Positions 1 to 8,806 of a stretch of 42,605 bases of DNA are shown here, piece after piece. The position numbers were made by a program, and so were the translations under genes. The notes below the pieces were generated by a model that was given only the letters and a program-made list of their open reading frames with translations, was not told the DNA's origin and ran no database searches. Origin of the DNA: Candidatus Heimdallarchaeota archaeon LC_2 (GTDB lineage Archaea; Asgardarchaeota; Heimdallarchaeia; Heimdallarchaeales; Kariarchaeaceae); assembly GCA_001940725.1 (NCBI GenBank), contig MDVR01000054.1:1-42605 (forward strand). The letters are read 5' to 3'. Each line of letters begins with the position of its first letter. Within the stretch, counting starts at the first letter, position 1.

Positions 1-347
1 TTACTTGCAAGATCTGCAATTACTACATCTACAGGGGGTGTTGCAATTTCAGATAACATTGGTCTAAAATTTTTATTCCTCATATCTACTTGTAGTGTAA
101 ATATATTATCTTGTGAGAAGGGTCTAATATGGTTAATGTCCACAGCTATAACCTTTCCCCCATAACCCACAATTTTACTTGCTACCTGTGACCATCCACC
201 TGGGGCTGCACCTAAATCAACTACAATATCCTTTCGTTTAATTACATAAAATTTATTTTGTATTTGTTGTAATTTAAAAGCGGATCTTGCTCTATAGCCT
301 TTCTGCTTGGCTTCCCGGTAATAATGATCGCGTTTATCATAAGACAT
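1..347 (-). CDS. rlmE: FtsJ/RlmE-type rRNA 2'-O-methyltransferase (partial, C-terminus beyond window)
   Basis: This reads from an ATG at 347 leftwards off the window edge, giving about 115 residues of the N-terminal half. It has the family's opening, RDHYYREAKQKGYRARSAFKL, followed by the SAM-binding motif DLGAAPGGWSQVA. A second acidic SAM-contact loop (AVDIN) and the later V-VIADLAS strand, where the catalytic aspartate-containing motif starts, are also visible. FtsJ/RlmE enzymes use SAM to 2'-O-methylate a ribose in the A-loop of large-subunit rRNA; archaeal homologues are short and cytosolic like this one. The remaining catalytic Lys and Glu lie outside the window. The neighbouring gene 443-898 has the same orientation but a gap of about 95 bases, so co-transcription is possible but not shown. 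Confidence 0.93.
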   Translation of the reverse strand, partial: MSYDKRDHYYREAKQKGYRARSAFKLQQIQNKFYVIKRKDIVVDLGAAPGGWSQVASKIVGYGGKVIAVDINHIRPFSQDNIFTLQVDMRNKNFRPMLSEIATPPVDVVIADLAS

Positions 348-442
348 TGGAATCGATTTTAATTACTTTTCAGAATCTTTTGTAGTTCTTCAAAGATTAG
401 GTAGTTAATATTTAGAAATTATAATAAAATATAATTAGATAT

Positions 443-898
443 TTAATCTATAAATTCAAGTTGAACTTCTTCTTCAAGCCATTCTGCAAACTCCTGACAA
501 GTTGCTGGGCTTACAGGGTTCTTAATATCGCATTCTGAGAAGATAGGACATGTGAGACAGGGTTGTGCTGCTAGGTCTAGCCATTGAGATAAATTGGGAT
601 CTGATAATGTTATCAATTGTTTATCATATTTCTTCATTGGGTAACTTTTCTCTTCTAATTCATTGACAACTATTCTATTGCTCAAAAGTAATTTATTGAC
701 TGATTTATGTACTTGTAGATAATTTCCAAATTTTTCTAGTACATCAGACATAAGGAGATTACCGTTAGATGAAACAAGTTCGATAATTGAATTTTCTAAA
801 CCTTTATCAAATGTAATTGCGACATTTGTATATTGACCGAAGGCATTAGTATTTGTGATTTCATAAGGATTTGGAGAAGCTTCATTTGGTTTCATCAT
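443..898 (-). CDS. RPC34/RPC39-like RNA polymerase subunit with C-terminal Fe-S-type cysteine motif
   Basis: The protein has 151 residues. The middle part resembles a winged-helix domain. The C-terminus carries four cysteines at about 114, 117, 123 and 134 in the pattern C-x2-C-x5-C-x10-C, ending in a Glu/Trp-rich tail (EFAEWLEEE). This closely resembles the C-terminus of eukaryotic Pol III subunit RPC39/POLR3F (CGLCPVFDDC, then SPSNC, then TEWLEF), where the cysteines bind a 4Fe-4S cluster. Shorter archaeal homologues of RPC34 are known in Crenarchaeota and Thaumarchaeota and have been proposed to help RNA polymerase at some promoters. Two adjacent ATG codons start the frame, preceded by an AGGTG Shine-Dalgarno-like sequence. 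The C-terminal match is seen directly; the role in transcription is inferred from homology. An alternative is another TFIIE-like winged-helix factor. Confidence 0.75.
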   Translation of the reverse strand: MMKPNEASPNPYEITNTNAFGQYTNVAITFDKGLENSIIELVSSNGNLLMSDVLEKFGNYLQVHKSVNKLLLSNRIVVNELEEKSYPMKKYDKQLITLSDPNLSQWLDLAAQPCLTCPIFSECDIKNPVSPATCQEFAEWLEEEVQLEFID

Positions 899-1403
899 AT
901 TAACACCTAAAAGAAAAGGAGCAGTTGTGCAAGTCGATCGATCAGCTGATCAAACGTTCGATCGAAGTACATTTTTCTATATACTCAGTATTCAATATAA
1001 ACCTTATGACAGAATCACCTAGGGTGAACCTTCCTAGTTATGAATATTCAATAATTACGCTGACATAAGCTGAATATCGCGTGAATTGATTTTATCGAAA
1101 AATACGTTCGGGATAGTCTCTGACCTATAATGAAAAATATACGAAGTAATTACAAAATATGGTAAAATATTTCTTAATTATTTACAAAATAGGTGAAATT
1201 TTATAATTTACAAATCAGATAATTGGATTATATACTGTTTTTCCAAATTTTTAAAAGAGCGGTCATTGGAATTATTATCAAAAAGTGTTGATAGGTTATT
1301 ATATTCATAATTATATACTCTACACCGATATTATCGTTTTGAGATAAAAAAATGGATATAGATATTAGAATACTTTATTACTAGTGTCATCAGTAGTGAT
1401 ATA
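899..1403. other. 505-bp intergenic region between divergent genes
   Basis: Apart from the GATC palindromes near 940-966 and TATA-like stretches pointing left (about 975-1003) and right (near 1305 and 1353), I see no gene. At 1253-1276 there is a 24-base sequence that matches 9776-9799 at 22 positions; 9776-9799 lies at the 3' end of the triplicated membrane-protein gene. Confidence 0.5.
940..966. promoter_or_regulatory. Cluster of GATC palindromes upstream of the RPC34-like gene
   Basis: Within 27 bases lie a perfect 12-bp palindrome GATCAGCTGATC (940-951), AACGTT (953-958) and a perfect 10-bp palindrome TTCGATCGAA (957-966). CGATCGATC adjoins on the left. They sit between TATA-like sequences at roughly 975-1003 (minus strand) and the start codon at 898, so they would lie in the promoter or 5' leader. 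A binding site or methylation target is possible; nothing in the sequence identifies a binder. Confidence 0.35.
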
Positions 1404-2282
1404 ATGGGTCAAGATGATCTGGCGAATGAAATTAATCGACGTATTATGAAATTCGCTAACATAAAGGATCAGGCAGCGGATTTCTATGATCATTGGTGCT
1501 TTGTATCCAATCATCCAAGTTATGAGAGTTTGGTTGATCCAAGTCAAACTCGGATAATGAACCTCAGACCCCAAGAATTTGAACCCAAGGACGAATATCA
1601 GCTCAGTTTTGATCAATCAATAATAAATGATTTACATTTAGTTCCTGAGATATTTACTGAAATTGCAGATCTTGTTAATATCAACAAAATTCAAACTATT
1701 ATAATAGATCGACAATTAATTAGTCGATTCGATAAAGACTTCTTACAGCCCATCAAGGACAGTATAAAAGAAATAAAAATAATAGAATGCGTGTTTCCAG
1801 AGATACCCAGTGGATTATTCAGAAATTTGGATCTGAGGACATTAGAGTTAGATAACTGCTGGATTGGAGAAGTGGCACGAAATTTTGGTATTTCAGATTC
1901 AAGAATAACTAATTTTGTTTTTGTGGGAAATAGACTCAAAAAGCAAAGAATTTTTGATGGAATCATAGGTCATGTACAACGTCGATCAATACGGCTTAAG
2001 GGTATAAAAATAAATTTTGCAACTATATCAAATAATAAACATGTCTATAGAATAAGCAATCTTGAAATTTATCGAGCGATATATCCTCATGGATCACGGA
2101 TATCACAAGCACAGCAACATTCAGCTGAAAATAGAATAAAAGAACTTTCTACTAGAGAAAAGACAGAAGAAAGACTAAAGAAGTGGGCAAAACCACGTCC
2201 TTCAGTGACGAAGACGCAACGAAGACCAAAAGGAAAAAATATCACTACTTATAGAGTAACCGATGTAGATGATGAGGCCTGA
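1404..2282 (+). CDS. LRR-like protein, paralogue of 8807-9610
   Basis: The 292-residue protein has no signal peptide or membrane segment. It aligns along its length with the 267-residue product at 8807-9610. Shared blocks include an N-terminal helix (L-A-x-EIN-x-RIM-x-F-x-NI), a DxWCF motif, EFEPKDEYxLSF, NDLHLxPxxxxxIADLxNINKI, and the LRR-like stretch IPxGLFRNLxLxxLxL...NFGI. The C-terminal third is basic and rich in Arg, Lys and Gln, then ends in an acidic tail. Leucine-rich repeats usually mediate protein contacts, so an adaptor role is possible but not shown. The paralogous pair, in opposite orientation, encloses the accessory block 2385-8641. The start is the first ATG of the frame and agrees with the paralogue's N-terminus. 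Confidence 0.75.
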   Translation: MGQDDLANEINRRIMKFANIKDQAADFYDHWCFVSNHPSYESLVDPSQTRIMNLRPQEFEPKDEYQLSFDQSIINDLHLVPEIFTEIADLVNINKIQTIIIDRQLISRFDKDFLQPIKDSIKEIKIIECVFPEIPSGLFRNLDLRTLELDNCWIGEVARNFGISDSRITNFVFVGNRLKKQRIFDGIIGHVQRRSIRLKGIKINFATISNNKHVYRISNLEIYRAIYPHGSRISQAQQHSAENRIKELSTREKTEERLKKWAKPRPSVTKTQRRPKGKNITTYRVTDVDDEA

Positions 2283-2384
2283 AGTCTATTACTTGATCAT
2301 GGGTAATTGTTCTCGTAAGAATATTGATACTTGTTTCAAGAGTTGTATTGAATTGAGTGGTAGGATCATCCATTTACTTCATCC

Positions 2385-3626
2385 TTAAACAGATTTTCTT
2401 CTAAATAAAAATTTCCCAAGCATTACTAAGACTGGAAAAATAACTAAGAATGGACTTGGTGTATTGTTGGTCTTAGATGAGGTACTACGATTGGTGGAAG
2501 TTGTACTCTCGGTTATTGTTCGAGTCGTCGAGGATTGATCATTTGAATTCGGTATAGGTGCAGTTGTTTTGTATCCGATTATTTTAAATTGAACCGAATG
2601 AGAATTACCATGAAGCACACTGCCAAATTCCATCCATATAATTTCTTGTCCAAATGGAATTTGCCAAGACAATTTACCCGGATTATCTGTTCCCGATAGA
2701 AGATCAATTCTCTGAGAATTCATTCTGTAATACACATACACATACTTGACATCTCCTTCTGTACTCCATGAAATTTCTATTGTTGAACCTGCATAAACAT
2801 CCCATTGGTAAGTTTCATTATTAGTATCAACCGGATTCGGAATAATTTTTGCATTCTCTCCTGTGAGAATGAATTGTTGAGTCTCATCAGATCCACCGGG
2901 ATTTTCAGCCCGTATAGTATAATTATAATCATCAGAAACCCCTCCCCATATTATTAGATTTGTTTCGTTTACTGATCCTCCAGAAAACGAAGTGCTCGCT
3001 TTTCTCACAAATTTACTCAAATGATACAATTTGAATTCTGTTAATCCAGAGGACATATATCCGAAATATATAGTCATTACTTCATTTTCACTATATCGGC
3101 GATTAGGTTTGATTTTAGTATAGATTTCCACCCATTCTCGTTGGAATTCAAAGACATCTGAATCGGCGAATATAGATGAATTGGTAGAATCTTGTATTCT
3201 AAGATAATAAGTGGAATTGGATTGTACTGGACTACTACCATAATATGAAATAATCATATCACGGTGATCATTATTAGCCACATCATTTGCAAGGGTTTTC
3301 ACATATCCATCTGCATCATATAAACGAATATCAATTTGGGTTATTGAGGAATTCAATGTTGTCCAAGTAATATTATAAGTTCTAATTGATTTCCAAATAA
3401 AACCGTCTTCAAATGGAGTGAAATTGAAAGCCATTTGCTCATTGACTGTAAGACAACAAGCATTAATGAATGACTTACTAGAACTATCTTCAATATTAAC
3501 TGAAATTTCCTCATCAGTTTTATCAACTAAAACAGCAACAGATGAAGTTGTGGTAGGCACAAGAAATACACTTATCAAGATAATAGAGAATATCTTTTTC
3601 AAATGTGGTGTTGTATTAAGTTTCAC
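2385..3626 (-). CDS. Exported, C-terminally anchored surface protein with Ig-like repeats
   Basis: The 413-residue protein starts at GTG 3626; an upstream ATG is stopped at once by TAA. Residues about 10-30 form a hydrophobic signal sequence. The body is beta-rich with many N-x-S/T sites. Near 275-350 it has a stretch of the type YAGSTIEISWSTEGDVKYVYV, reminiscent of Kre9/KNH-like or Ig-like domains of cell-surface proteins. Residues about 360-395 are a Ser/Thr-rich linker (for example TTSTNRSTSSKTNN), followed by a hydrophobic segment and RRKSV, a typical archaeal C-terminal anchor. It is probably displayed on the cell surface. I recognise no enzymatic motif. It converges with the LRR gene ending at 2282. 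Confidence 0.8.
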   Translation of the reverse strand: MKLNTTPHLKKIFSIILISVFLVPTTTSSVAVLVDKTDEEISVNIEDSSSKSFINACCLTVNEQMAFNFTPFEDGFIWKSIRTYNITWTTLNSSITQIDIRLYDADGYVKTLANDVANNDHRDMIISYYGSSPVQSNSTYYLRIQDSTNSSIFADSDVFEFQREWVEIYTKIKPNRRYSENEVMTIYFGYMSSGLTEFKLYHLSKFVRKASTSFSGGSVNETNLIIWGGVSDDYNYTIRAENPGGSDETQQFILTGENAKIIPNPVDTNNETYQWDVYAGSTIEISWSTEGDVKYVYVYYRMNSQRIDLLSGTDNPGKLSWQIPFGQEIIWMEFGSVLHGNSHSVQFKIIGYKTTAPIPNSNDQSSTTRTITESTTSTNRSTSSKTNNTPSPFLVIFPVLVMLGKFLFRRKSV

Positions 3627-3648
3627 TTAAATCATCATTGAGGGATTC

Positions 3649-3660
3649 TTATTTAAATAA
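3649..3660 (-). promoter_or_regulatory. TATA-like box for the surface-protein gene
   Basis: TTATTTAAATAA (a palindrome) is centred about 28 bases upstream of the GTG start at 3626. This is the spacing expected for a near-leaderless archaeal transcript. It also helps choose this GTG as the start. Confidence 0.45.
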
Positions 3661-3682
3661 CCACATTCGATCGATCTAACTC

Positions 3683-3715
3683 GTCTCAACTTCTAGTGAA
3701 TATCTAAATTTTCAA
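3683..3715 (+). repeat. Dispersed intergenic repeat, copy A
   Basis: The core begins GTCTCAA and contains AATATCTAA. It is preceded by TTCGATCGATCTAACTC at 3666-3682. It matches copy B (7799-7831) at about 25 of 33 positions. All copies are intergenic and in the same orientation. Confidence 0.5.
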
Positions 3716-3787
3716 CTATTTTATTAAGCAATTCATAGAAACCTTATATACGTGAGATTATATATTACGATGGAATGAGCATCTGCA

Positions 3788-3976
3788 ATGAGCAATTCAA
3801 CATTTGTGAGAGATTTTGAAGAGGAGTATGATTCCTTAGAACTTGTTTCTCTAAACAAGCTATTTTGGGTATACTCAACTCATTTACTCTATCTTTCTCA
3901 CTTGATTTCATACATTTCGGTGTCAGGAATAATGCAGCTGAAATTCCAAAGATTACTAAATACTATATGTAACTGA
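3788..3976 (+). CDS. Possible small protein (62 aa), unsupported by homology
   Basis: A 62-residue open frame follows a TATA-like CCTTATATACG at about 3743-3753, which would give a transcript start near 3773. The N-terminus is acidic and residues about 25-50 are moderately hydrophobic (FWVYSTHLLYLSHLISYISV), possibly one membrane segment. It lies alone between two minus-strand genes. I recognise no family; it may be chance or the remnant of a longer gene. Confidence 0.2.
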   Translation: MSNSTFVRDFEEEYDSLELVSLNKLFWVYSTHLLYLSHLISYISVSGIMQLKFQRLLNTICN

Positions 3977-4032
3977 AGGATGCCCCAAACTAAATTTCCT
4001 TTTTTTTATTTCTATTTTCGTAATTATTTTTA

Positions 4033-5760
4033 TCAAACCCTAAAGAATAATTTCCGCATTGCTTTGGTTGATGTTCTGTCTTTGACCATCTCAAAATAAT
4101 CAGTTTTTTGTTTATCGAAAATGAAATTAGATGGAAATAATTGTGTTATAGGTTGAGGAAAGATAATATAATTATCTAACAAACCATTTAAATCTGTAAC
4201 TTCAAGAAATGAAATTTCATTGTGAGTTAATTCGATCATTTTCAAGATACACAATCTTACAGTTTCTGTGCAAAGTTTTATGATATTATAATAACCCTCA
4301 CTTATTTTCCAGCCTCTGGCTCTCTTACGCTCTATCGATGCTTTATCGAATTTTGAAATCTCTGAATATTCTCTCTCAGTCATAATAACAAAGCGTTCCG
4401 CTATCAATTTTTCCATTTCTTGATATGAACCACCATGAGCAATTTTTGATCTTATATTGTAAATTATGGTTATCAAATCTAAAAGTAAAATCCTTTCTTC
4501 CCAGGTATCACCCAAAAACCATGTAAAATTTCTTTGTAATTGTTTTGTTACATCACTCTGATTTGGAATGAAAAGCGTTTCAAGTATGATTGATGCTTCG
4601 ATTATTATGGACTCAACATCTTTCAAAGTCATCATTCTATGAAACTTGTACAAAATTGATCGAATAACAGGTTTGAGTTCTTTATAACTAAGAAATTTTG
4701 TAATAAAATCTTTAATGTAATTATCTAATTCAAGATCCTGATTTTCAACCCTTACCTTTTTATTTGAAAAATCCATATTTATCCCCCTCCTATGATTGTC
4801 AACCCTTCTAATCATCCAGCTTGGGAATTCCTTTCTTTTAGATACAGATTTATATTCACTGACAGGGCTGACTGAATAAGTAGTGTTTGTGTCTGAATCA
4901 TACTCTACACCAGTTAAGCTATAGTCTGAAATCAAATATACTTTTTTTACGACTACATCTTGAAATCCAAGTAATAAGAAGAAATTTTCAATTTTTTCAC
5001 TATCTGGAGTTTCCTTATAATCATCATCGAACCTTGATAGTTTTATTTTACATTCCAACCAACCTGTACAAGATAATATCCAGTCGTTCGACAGACCAAA
5101 TTCAGAAAATAAAATACTATCACTAAATTTCTTTCCTAAATCATTCAAGTTATTGTCAGTGCCTAAATAAAAATTTAATTCAGATATGAACTCATTTTTA
5201 TAAGGAATTTTAAAATCCTCACCATTGAAATCGATGTTGAAAATTGGATAAATTACTGTTATTTCACTGACGTTTTCAATCCATAATTTACAAACTTTTT
5301 CAAATATTTCTTTATAAATCTCTGAGTCAAATAATAGCGAAATATCTTTATTTTTACTCCTTGAAATAGTCTGAATGTATCGAATGCTAACTAAGCTAAT
5401 AACCCAATCATACCTGATTAATTTTGATTTTTCATGTTGAACGGCATTTGAATATTTTATGTGAAATTCTTCTAAATTTGTTTTCATTTCATTGAAAACT
5501 TGAATGAGGATTTTATCAATTAGTTCACGACTGATTACATATTCTGTTTTGAGATTGACTGATCTCATTGATGGAGAACTCTTTGTACCTAAAAACTTCT
5601 GGTAATACACTTCATCTAACCCTATATCTAAGATCGAAATGAAATCGAGATTCAGATTTTCATTTTCCAAAATTTGTTTCAAGTATTTGATAATTTTTTT
5701 AATAAATTCTTCAGTTATAGTTTCAAGATCAAATATTACAGAAATGACTTTATTATCCAT
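4033..5760 (-). CDS. Large Apea-like HEPN domain protein
   Basis: The 575-residue protein has no membrane segment. The last third carries an Apea-like HEPN signature: an all-helical stretch with IILETLFIPN, a TKQLQRNFTWFLG block, then YNIRSKIAHGG, in which Arg437 and His442 form the HEPN R-x4-H motif. HEPN domains are commonly metal-independent RNases in toxin-antitoxin and antiviral systems, though many Apea-like members are only annotated by fold. The N-terminal 350 residues are not recognised and could be a sensor or target-binding part. The gene stands alone inside the accessory block between the LRR paralogues; the nearest large gene (6035-7669, a membrane protein) is divergent. A defence role is inferred from family and setting only. 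Confidence 0.75.
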   Translation of the reverse strand: MDNKVISVIFDLETITEEFIKKIIKYLKQILENENLNLDFISILDIGLDEVYYQKFLGTKSSPSMRSVNLKTEYVISRELIDKILIQVFNEMKTNLEEFHIKYSNAVQHEKSKLIRYDWVISLVSIRYIQTISRSKNKDISLLFDSEIYKEIFEKVCKLWIENVSEITVIYPIFNIDFNGEDFKIPYKNEFISELNFYLGTDNNLNDLGKKFSDSILFSEFGLSNDWILSCTGWLECKIKLSRFDDDYKETPDSEKIENFFLLLGFQDVVVKKVYLISDYSLTGVEYDSDTNTTYSVSPVSEYKSVSKRKEFPSWMIRRVDNHRRGINMDFSNKKVRVENQDLELDNYIKDFITKFLSYKELKPVIRSILYKFHRMMTLKDVESIIIEASIILETLFIPNQSDVTKQLQRNFTWFLGDTWEERILLLDLITIIYNIRSKIAHGGSYQEMEKLIAERFVIMTEREYSEISKFDKASIERKRARGWKISEGYYNIIKLCTETVRLCILKMIELTHNEISFLEVTDLNGLLDNYIIFPQPITQLFPSNFIFDKQKTDYFEMVKDRTSTKAMRKLFFRV

Positions 5761-6034
5761 ACAGTAAACTCTGGTAATTTGTAAAAAAGTCTCTTCACTT
5801 CAATCTATTTTTTTATAATAATATGAGAGATAGTTCTCAAAAATATTCATGCAAATGTCTCTAACTCTTCAGAAATCATGGTGAAAACCATAGTATTTTG
5901 ATACAGAATGTTATCAATTCATCGATATCAACAACTTTTACAATAGTAATTTTGCTAAACTCTATCTTTACACAAATCAATTATTTTTCTTATATCCTGA
6001 GTGATGATCCTTAATAAAACACTTTGGCAACGCA

Positions 6035-7669
6035 ATGAAATTTAAATATTGGAAAGCAATAACGATTATCATGATAAGATCGATATTTACAAGCAATCAG
6101 GTTTCTGGTAGTATTGCATTTGTTTCAACTATCATTGTATTGTTAATATTACCACCGATTACAGTAGAATCATCGTTCGCTATATTATTTCTTGGAGCAT
6201 TAATTAGTGTCATTATAAGTTCTATCGATCCATTAAGATTTTTAATTATTCAAGTGCTTTCGAGAAGATTGCATAGTTCAGAGGGATTATTAATTGAAGA
6301 CATTAAAGAATCAATTTCCGGTATCTTTTCAAAAAAAATAATTGATCAATTCGTATCAAAATTTTATATTGTTGTAGGTTTAGCCTTAGGAATTTTGTTA
6401 TTTTTTATCAATACGATACCAGAAACCCCTTTTACCCAACTCAATTTTTCGAACTTTACCATGAATCAACTACCTACGGTTTTTCTGCAAGTAATAATGT
6501 TTTTGGCTATCATAGGTGTTATTAAGAAGGGAATTTATGAATTCAAAAATGATCAAGTTACTTTGGAAAACTTGACTATATTTGAGCTTTATAGAATGCC
6601 TCTGCCATTTGGTTATGAATGGATAAATGACCCTTCTCGAAGAGTTGATGAACGTCGAAAATCATTGAAGTCAAGAAGACCTACTATAAAAGCCTTAGAA
6701 CAATATTTGGATCGATATGATTATAGAAGCTTTAATCGAGCAATGAATGTAGAATTAATTGATTTAATAAGTTCTAAAACTATCTTGAATATAAAAAATT
6801 TACTTGGTCCTACAGAATCTACAGAAATCAGGTCATCAACGGATTGGTTAGATCTCGTGATTGAATTCCCAGAAAAAATCAATGAAACACATAATTTAGG
6901 TGCAAATTGCTTGTCTGCATTGTTTTATCATATTGTTGAAAGTTTAAATAGTGTCGCCTCCCGTATTTCAATGTATAATGAAGAGCTTGAGGACTTTAAA
7001 TCATTTGTTAAGAAATTAAAAGACTGGTCTTATTTGCAAATACCTATAGATTTGCTTGGGGTTAAACCAAATAAAATTGGTTCATCAACGAAATATCAAA
7101 GGCCGATGAATGATATCGATATCACATTAATAAAGGATAGTACAGAATCAAATGAACAAGTTTTCTACTATATTTTCAACCTTTTTAGAAAACTTAACCG
7201 ATCGACGAAATATCAAGAATTAGCTGGAAAGCCAAATCCAATTGAATTTATTTTTGAATTAACAGGAGCTGAACTCCAATTTCGCAGTGTAAATTTTTCT
7301 ACAAAAGGTCACGGTTATACAGTAACATTTGGTGAATGGTTACAATGGATTATTAATAGGAATTTAAGACTTGAATATTTAAAATTAGATTTTGATGAAA
7401 CACACACTACTGATAAATTGATTAACTTAGTTTCTTCTATAAATACAGATATTACAGATCAAGTTATTTTTGATGATATTAATGAATCATTTACTACTGT
7501 CTTATCGAAAGTTTTTCAGGAGGAATGGTTGGATCATAAACTTTTATTGGATTATCCAAGTATTTTGGATTATTTACAAAAAATAAAAAACATCCTTAAA
7601 GAGATAGAATTTTCTATAACCGATTTGAAAAGAGAATTCAATGTTTTTCAACTTAAAAATGAGTCTTAG
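6035..7669 (+). CDS. Membrane protein with large C-terminal cytoplasmic domain, unknown function
   Basis: The 544-residue protein has hydrophobic segments at about 25-45, 47-65, 110-128 and 147-165. A hydrophilic, mostly helical region of about 375 residues follows. The C-terminal part includes runs typical of helical or coiled-coil structure (YLQKIKNILKEIEFSITDLK). I recognise no enzymatic motif or named family. It is divergent from the HEPN gene with a 274-bp gap, so shared regulation is possible. A membrane-tethered effector or sensor is one guess, not a conclusion. The start is the first ATG of the frame and immediately precedes the membrane region. Confidence 0.7.
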   Translation: MKFKYWKAITIIMIRSIFTSNQVSGSIAFVSTIIVLLILPPITVESSFAILFLGALISVIISSIDPLRFLIIQVLSRRLHSSEGLLIEDIKESISGIFSKKIIDQFVSKFYIVVGLALGILLFFINTIPETPFTQLNFSNFTMNQLPTVFLQVIMFLAIIGVIKKGIYEFKNDQVTLENLTIFELYRMPLPFGYEWINDPSRRVDERRKSLKSRRPTIKALEQYLDRYDYRSFNRAMNVELIDLISSKTILNIKNLLGPTESTEIRSSTDWLDLVIEFPEKINETHNLGANCLSALFYHIVESLNSVASRISMYNEELEDFKSFVKKLKDWSYLQIPIDLLGVKPNKIGSSTKYQRPMNDIDITLIKDSTESNEQVFYYIFNLFRKLNRSTKYQELAGKPNPIEFIFELTGAELQFRSVNFSTKGHGYTVTFGEWLQWIINRNLRLEYLKLDFDETHTTDKLINLVSSINTDITDQVIFDDINESFTTVLSKVFQEEWLDHKLLLDYPSILDYLQKIKNILKEIEFSITDLKREFNVFQLKNES

Positions 7670-7685
7670 GGTTGATAATTCAACC
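7670..7685 (+). terminator. Hairpin just after the membrane-protein stop codon
   Basis: GGTTGA TAAT TCAACC forms a 6-bp stem with a tetraloop directly after the stop at 7667-7669. There is no strong T-run after it, so a 3'-end role is only possible. The 313 bases from here to 7982 otherwise hold only dispersed repeat copy B. Confidence 0.3.
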
Positions 7686-7798
7686 ATAAATCCATTAAAC
7701 AATACTAAAAGAATTTCCAAAGTTATACAGATTGGTATTTACTCCACCAATCTACCGGTGAGTCAACTGGCCAATTCCCTTTTCGATCGATCTAGCTT

Positions 7799-7831
7799 GT
7801 CTCAAGTTCAATTAAATATCTAATGTTTAAG
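7799..7831 (+). repeat. Dispersed intergenic repeat, copy B
   Basis: The core GTCTCAA to GTTTAAG matches copy C (30448-30480) at 30 of 33 positions, although copy C is more than 22 kb away. TTCGATCGATCTAGCTT precedes it, as in copy A. Confidence 0.6.
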
Positions 7832-7982
7832 TATAATAATTGATTAAAGATATTTCCGTTTCATAAAATATTCGAATTGCGTATTAGGATGATAATACGC
7901 ACTTGAAAATATAGCTAATACTCATTTTCATACAATATTTTAGATAGGCCTAATTAATCAACAATACATCACACTAATAACA

Positions 7983-8641
7983 ATGCCTCGTTTTTCAGCG
8001 AAAGCAAAAGAAATTCATGATGAAATTCGGTACAATACAAATATTGTAAATGCCAATAAACTTCTAGAAGGATTAAAAGATCCTCGATCGATCTGTTCTG
8101 CACCTGAGTTTTGACCTAGTTTTTGCACCTCAAATTACCTTGTAATTTTTGTACAACTTTTTTGTTTATTTCTCTTTTTAATTCTCATAATCAACCATTA
8201 TTCATGAAATAAAAACTGGGTGATTCGGGGGTCAAAAAGTAGGTCGAATTAGAGGTTCATCGCAGATCGATGGGTGATCTCGTATCCTATGACCCTAATC
8301 AACAAATGAACACTAAGCTTCACAACTTATTTGGTAGTGGATATGTTGATTTTGTCTATTCAGAAAAGGCTATACAAAATATAGAACGATTTGAAACTGT
8401 GTTTAAGGAATATTATAGATCTCTTGGATTACAGTCCCCTAATCGTAATGGTCTCATGGGCTTCCTCCATGGATTGAGATTCACAAAATCATTTCCTTTC
8501 CTTGCTTTTGGTGTACGTAATAATTACGGCGAAATTCCGGGGATAACTCAATTCTACATCGGTATACTTACGAATCCCAATAATTATCACTCCCCAGGGG
8601 GTAATAGGTTAATTTTCAAGGCTTATGACGAACTCTTTTGA
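7983..8641 (+). pseudogene. Small gene interrupted by a 193-bp inverted-repeat element
   Basis: An open frame from ATG 7983 encodes MPRFSAKAKEIHDEIRYNT and continues to KLLEGLKD before entering an inverted-repeat element and stopping at 8114. A second frame from 8270 to 8641 encodes 123 residues (DLVSYDPNQQMNTKLHNLFG and onward). GATC occurs at both edges (8079-8082 and 8276-8279). Removing one GATC plus the element joins the two frames in phase into a protein of about 153 residues. I do not recognise the family. The downstream part could also be read on its own from ATG 8270, whose codon lies inside the element's right arm. Interruption is inferred from frame, flanks and element structure. 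Confidence 0.5.
8083..8275. mobile_element. MITE-like element with about 58-bp terminal inverted repeats
   Basis: The left arm 8085-8142 and the reverse complement of 8216-8273 agree at 40 of 58 positions without gaps. Shared blocks include ATCGATCTG, GACCTA-TTTTTG and ACC near the inner end. The roughly 73 bases between the arms have no coding capacity. GATC at 8079-8082 and 8276-8279 could be the target-site duplication. No transposase is encoded, so it would be non-autonomous; an alternative is a long hairpin of regulatory origin. Confidence 0.55.
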
Positions 8642-8806
8642 GAGATCTAAATTCGATAATCAATTATTTCAAAATCCGTACTATGATCTAATTACAAATT
8701 ATTAAATCCGTACCATAAATATAAATACTCTTCAGCCTCCTTTTTGTTGATTTAGATAAATTGATTCTATCGATCGGAATATTTGATCATTATGGATTGA
8801 CACAGC

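Noticed and set aside
7641..7823. 60-residue frame at the end of the 544-aa membrane-protein gene
   Set aside because: It starts inside the larger gene in another frame and runs through the dispersed repeat; no supporting signal.
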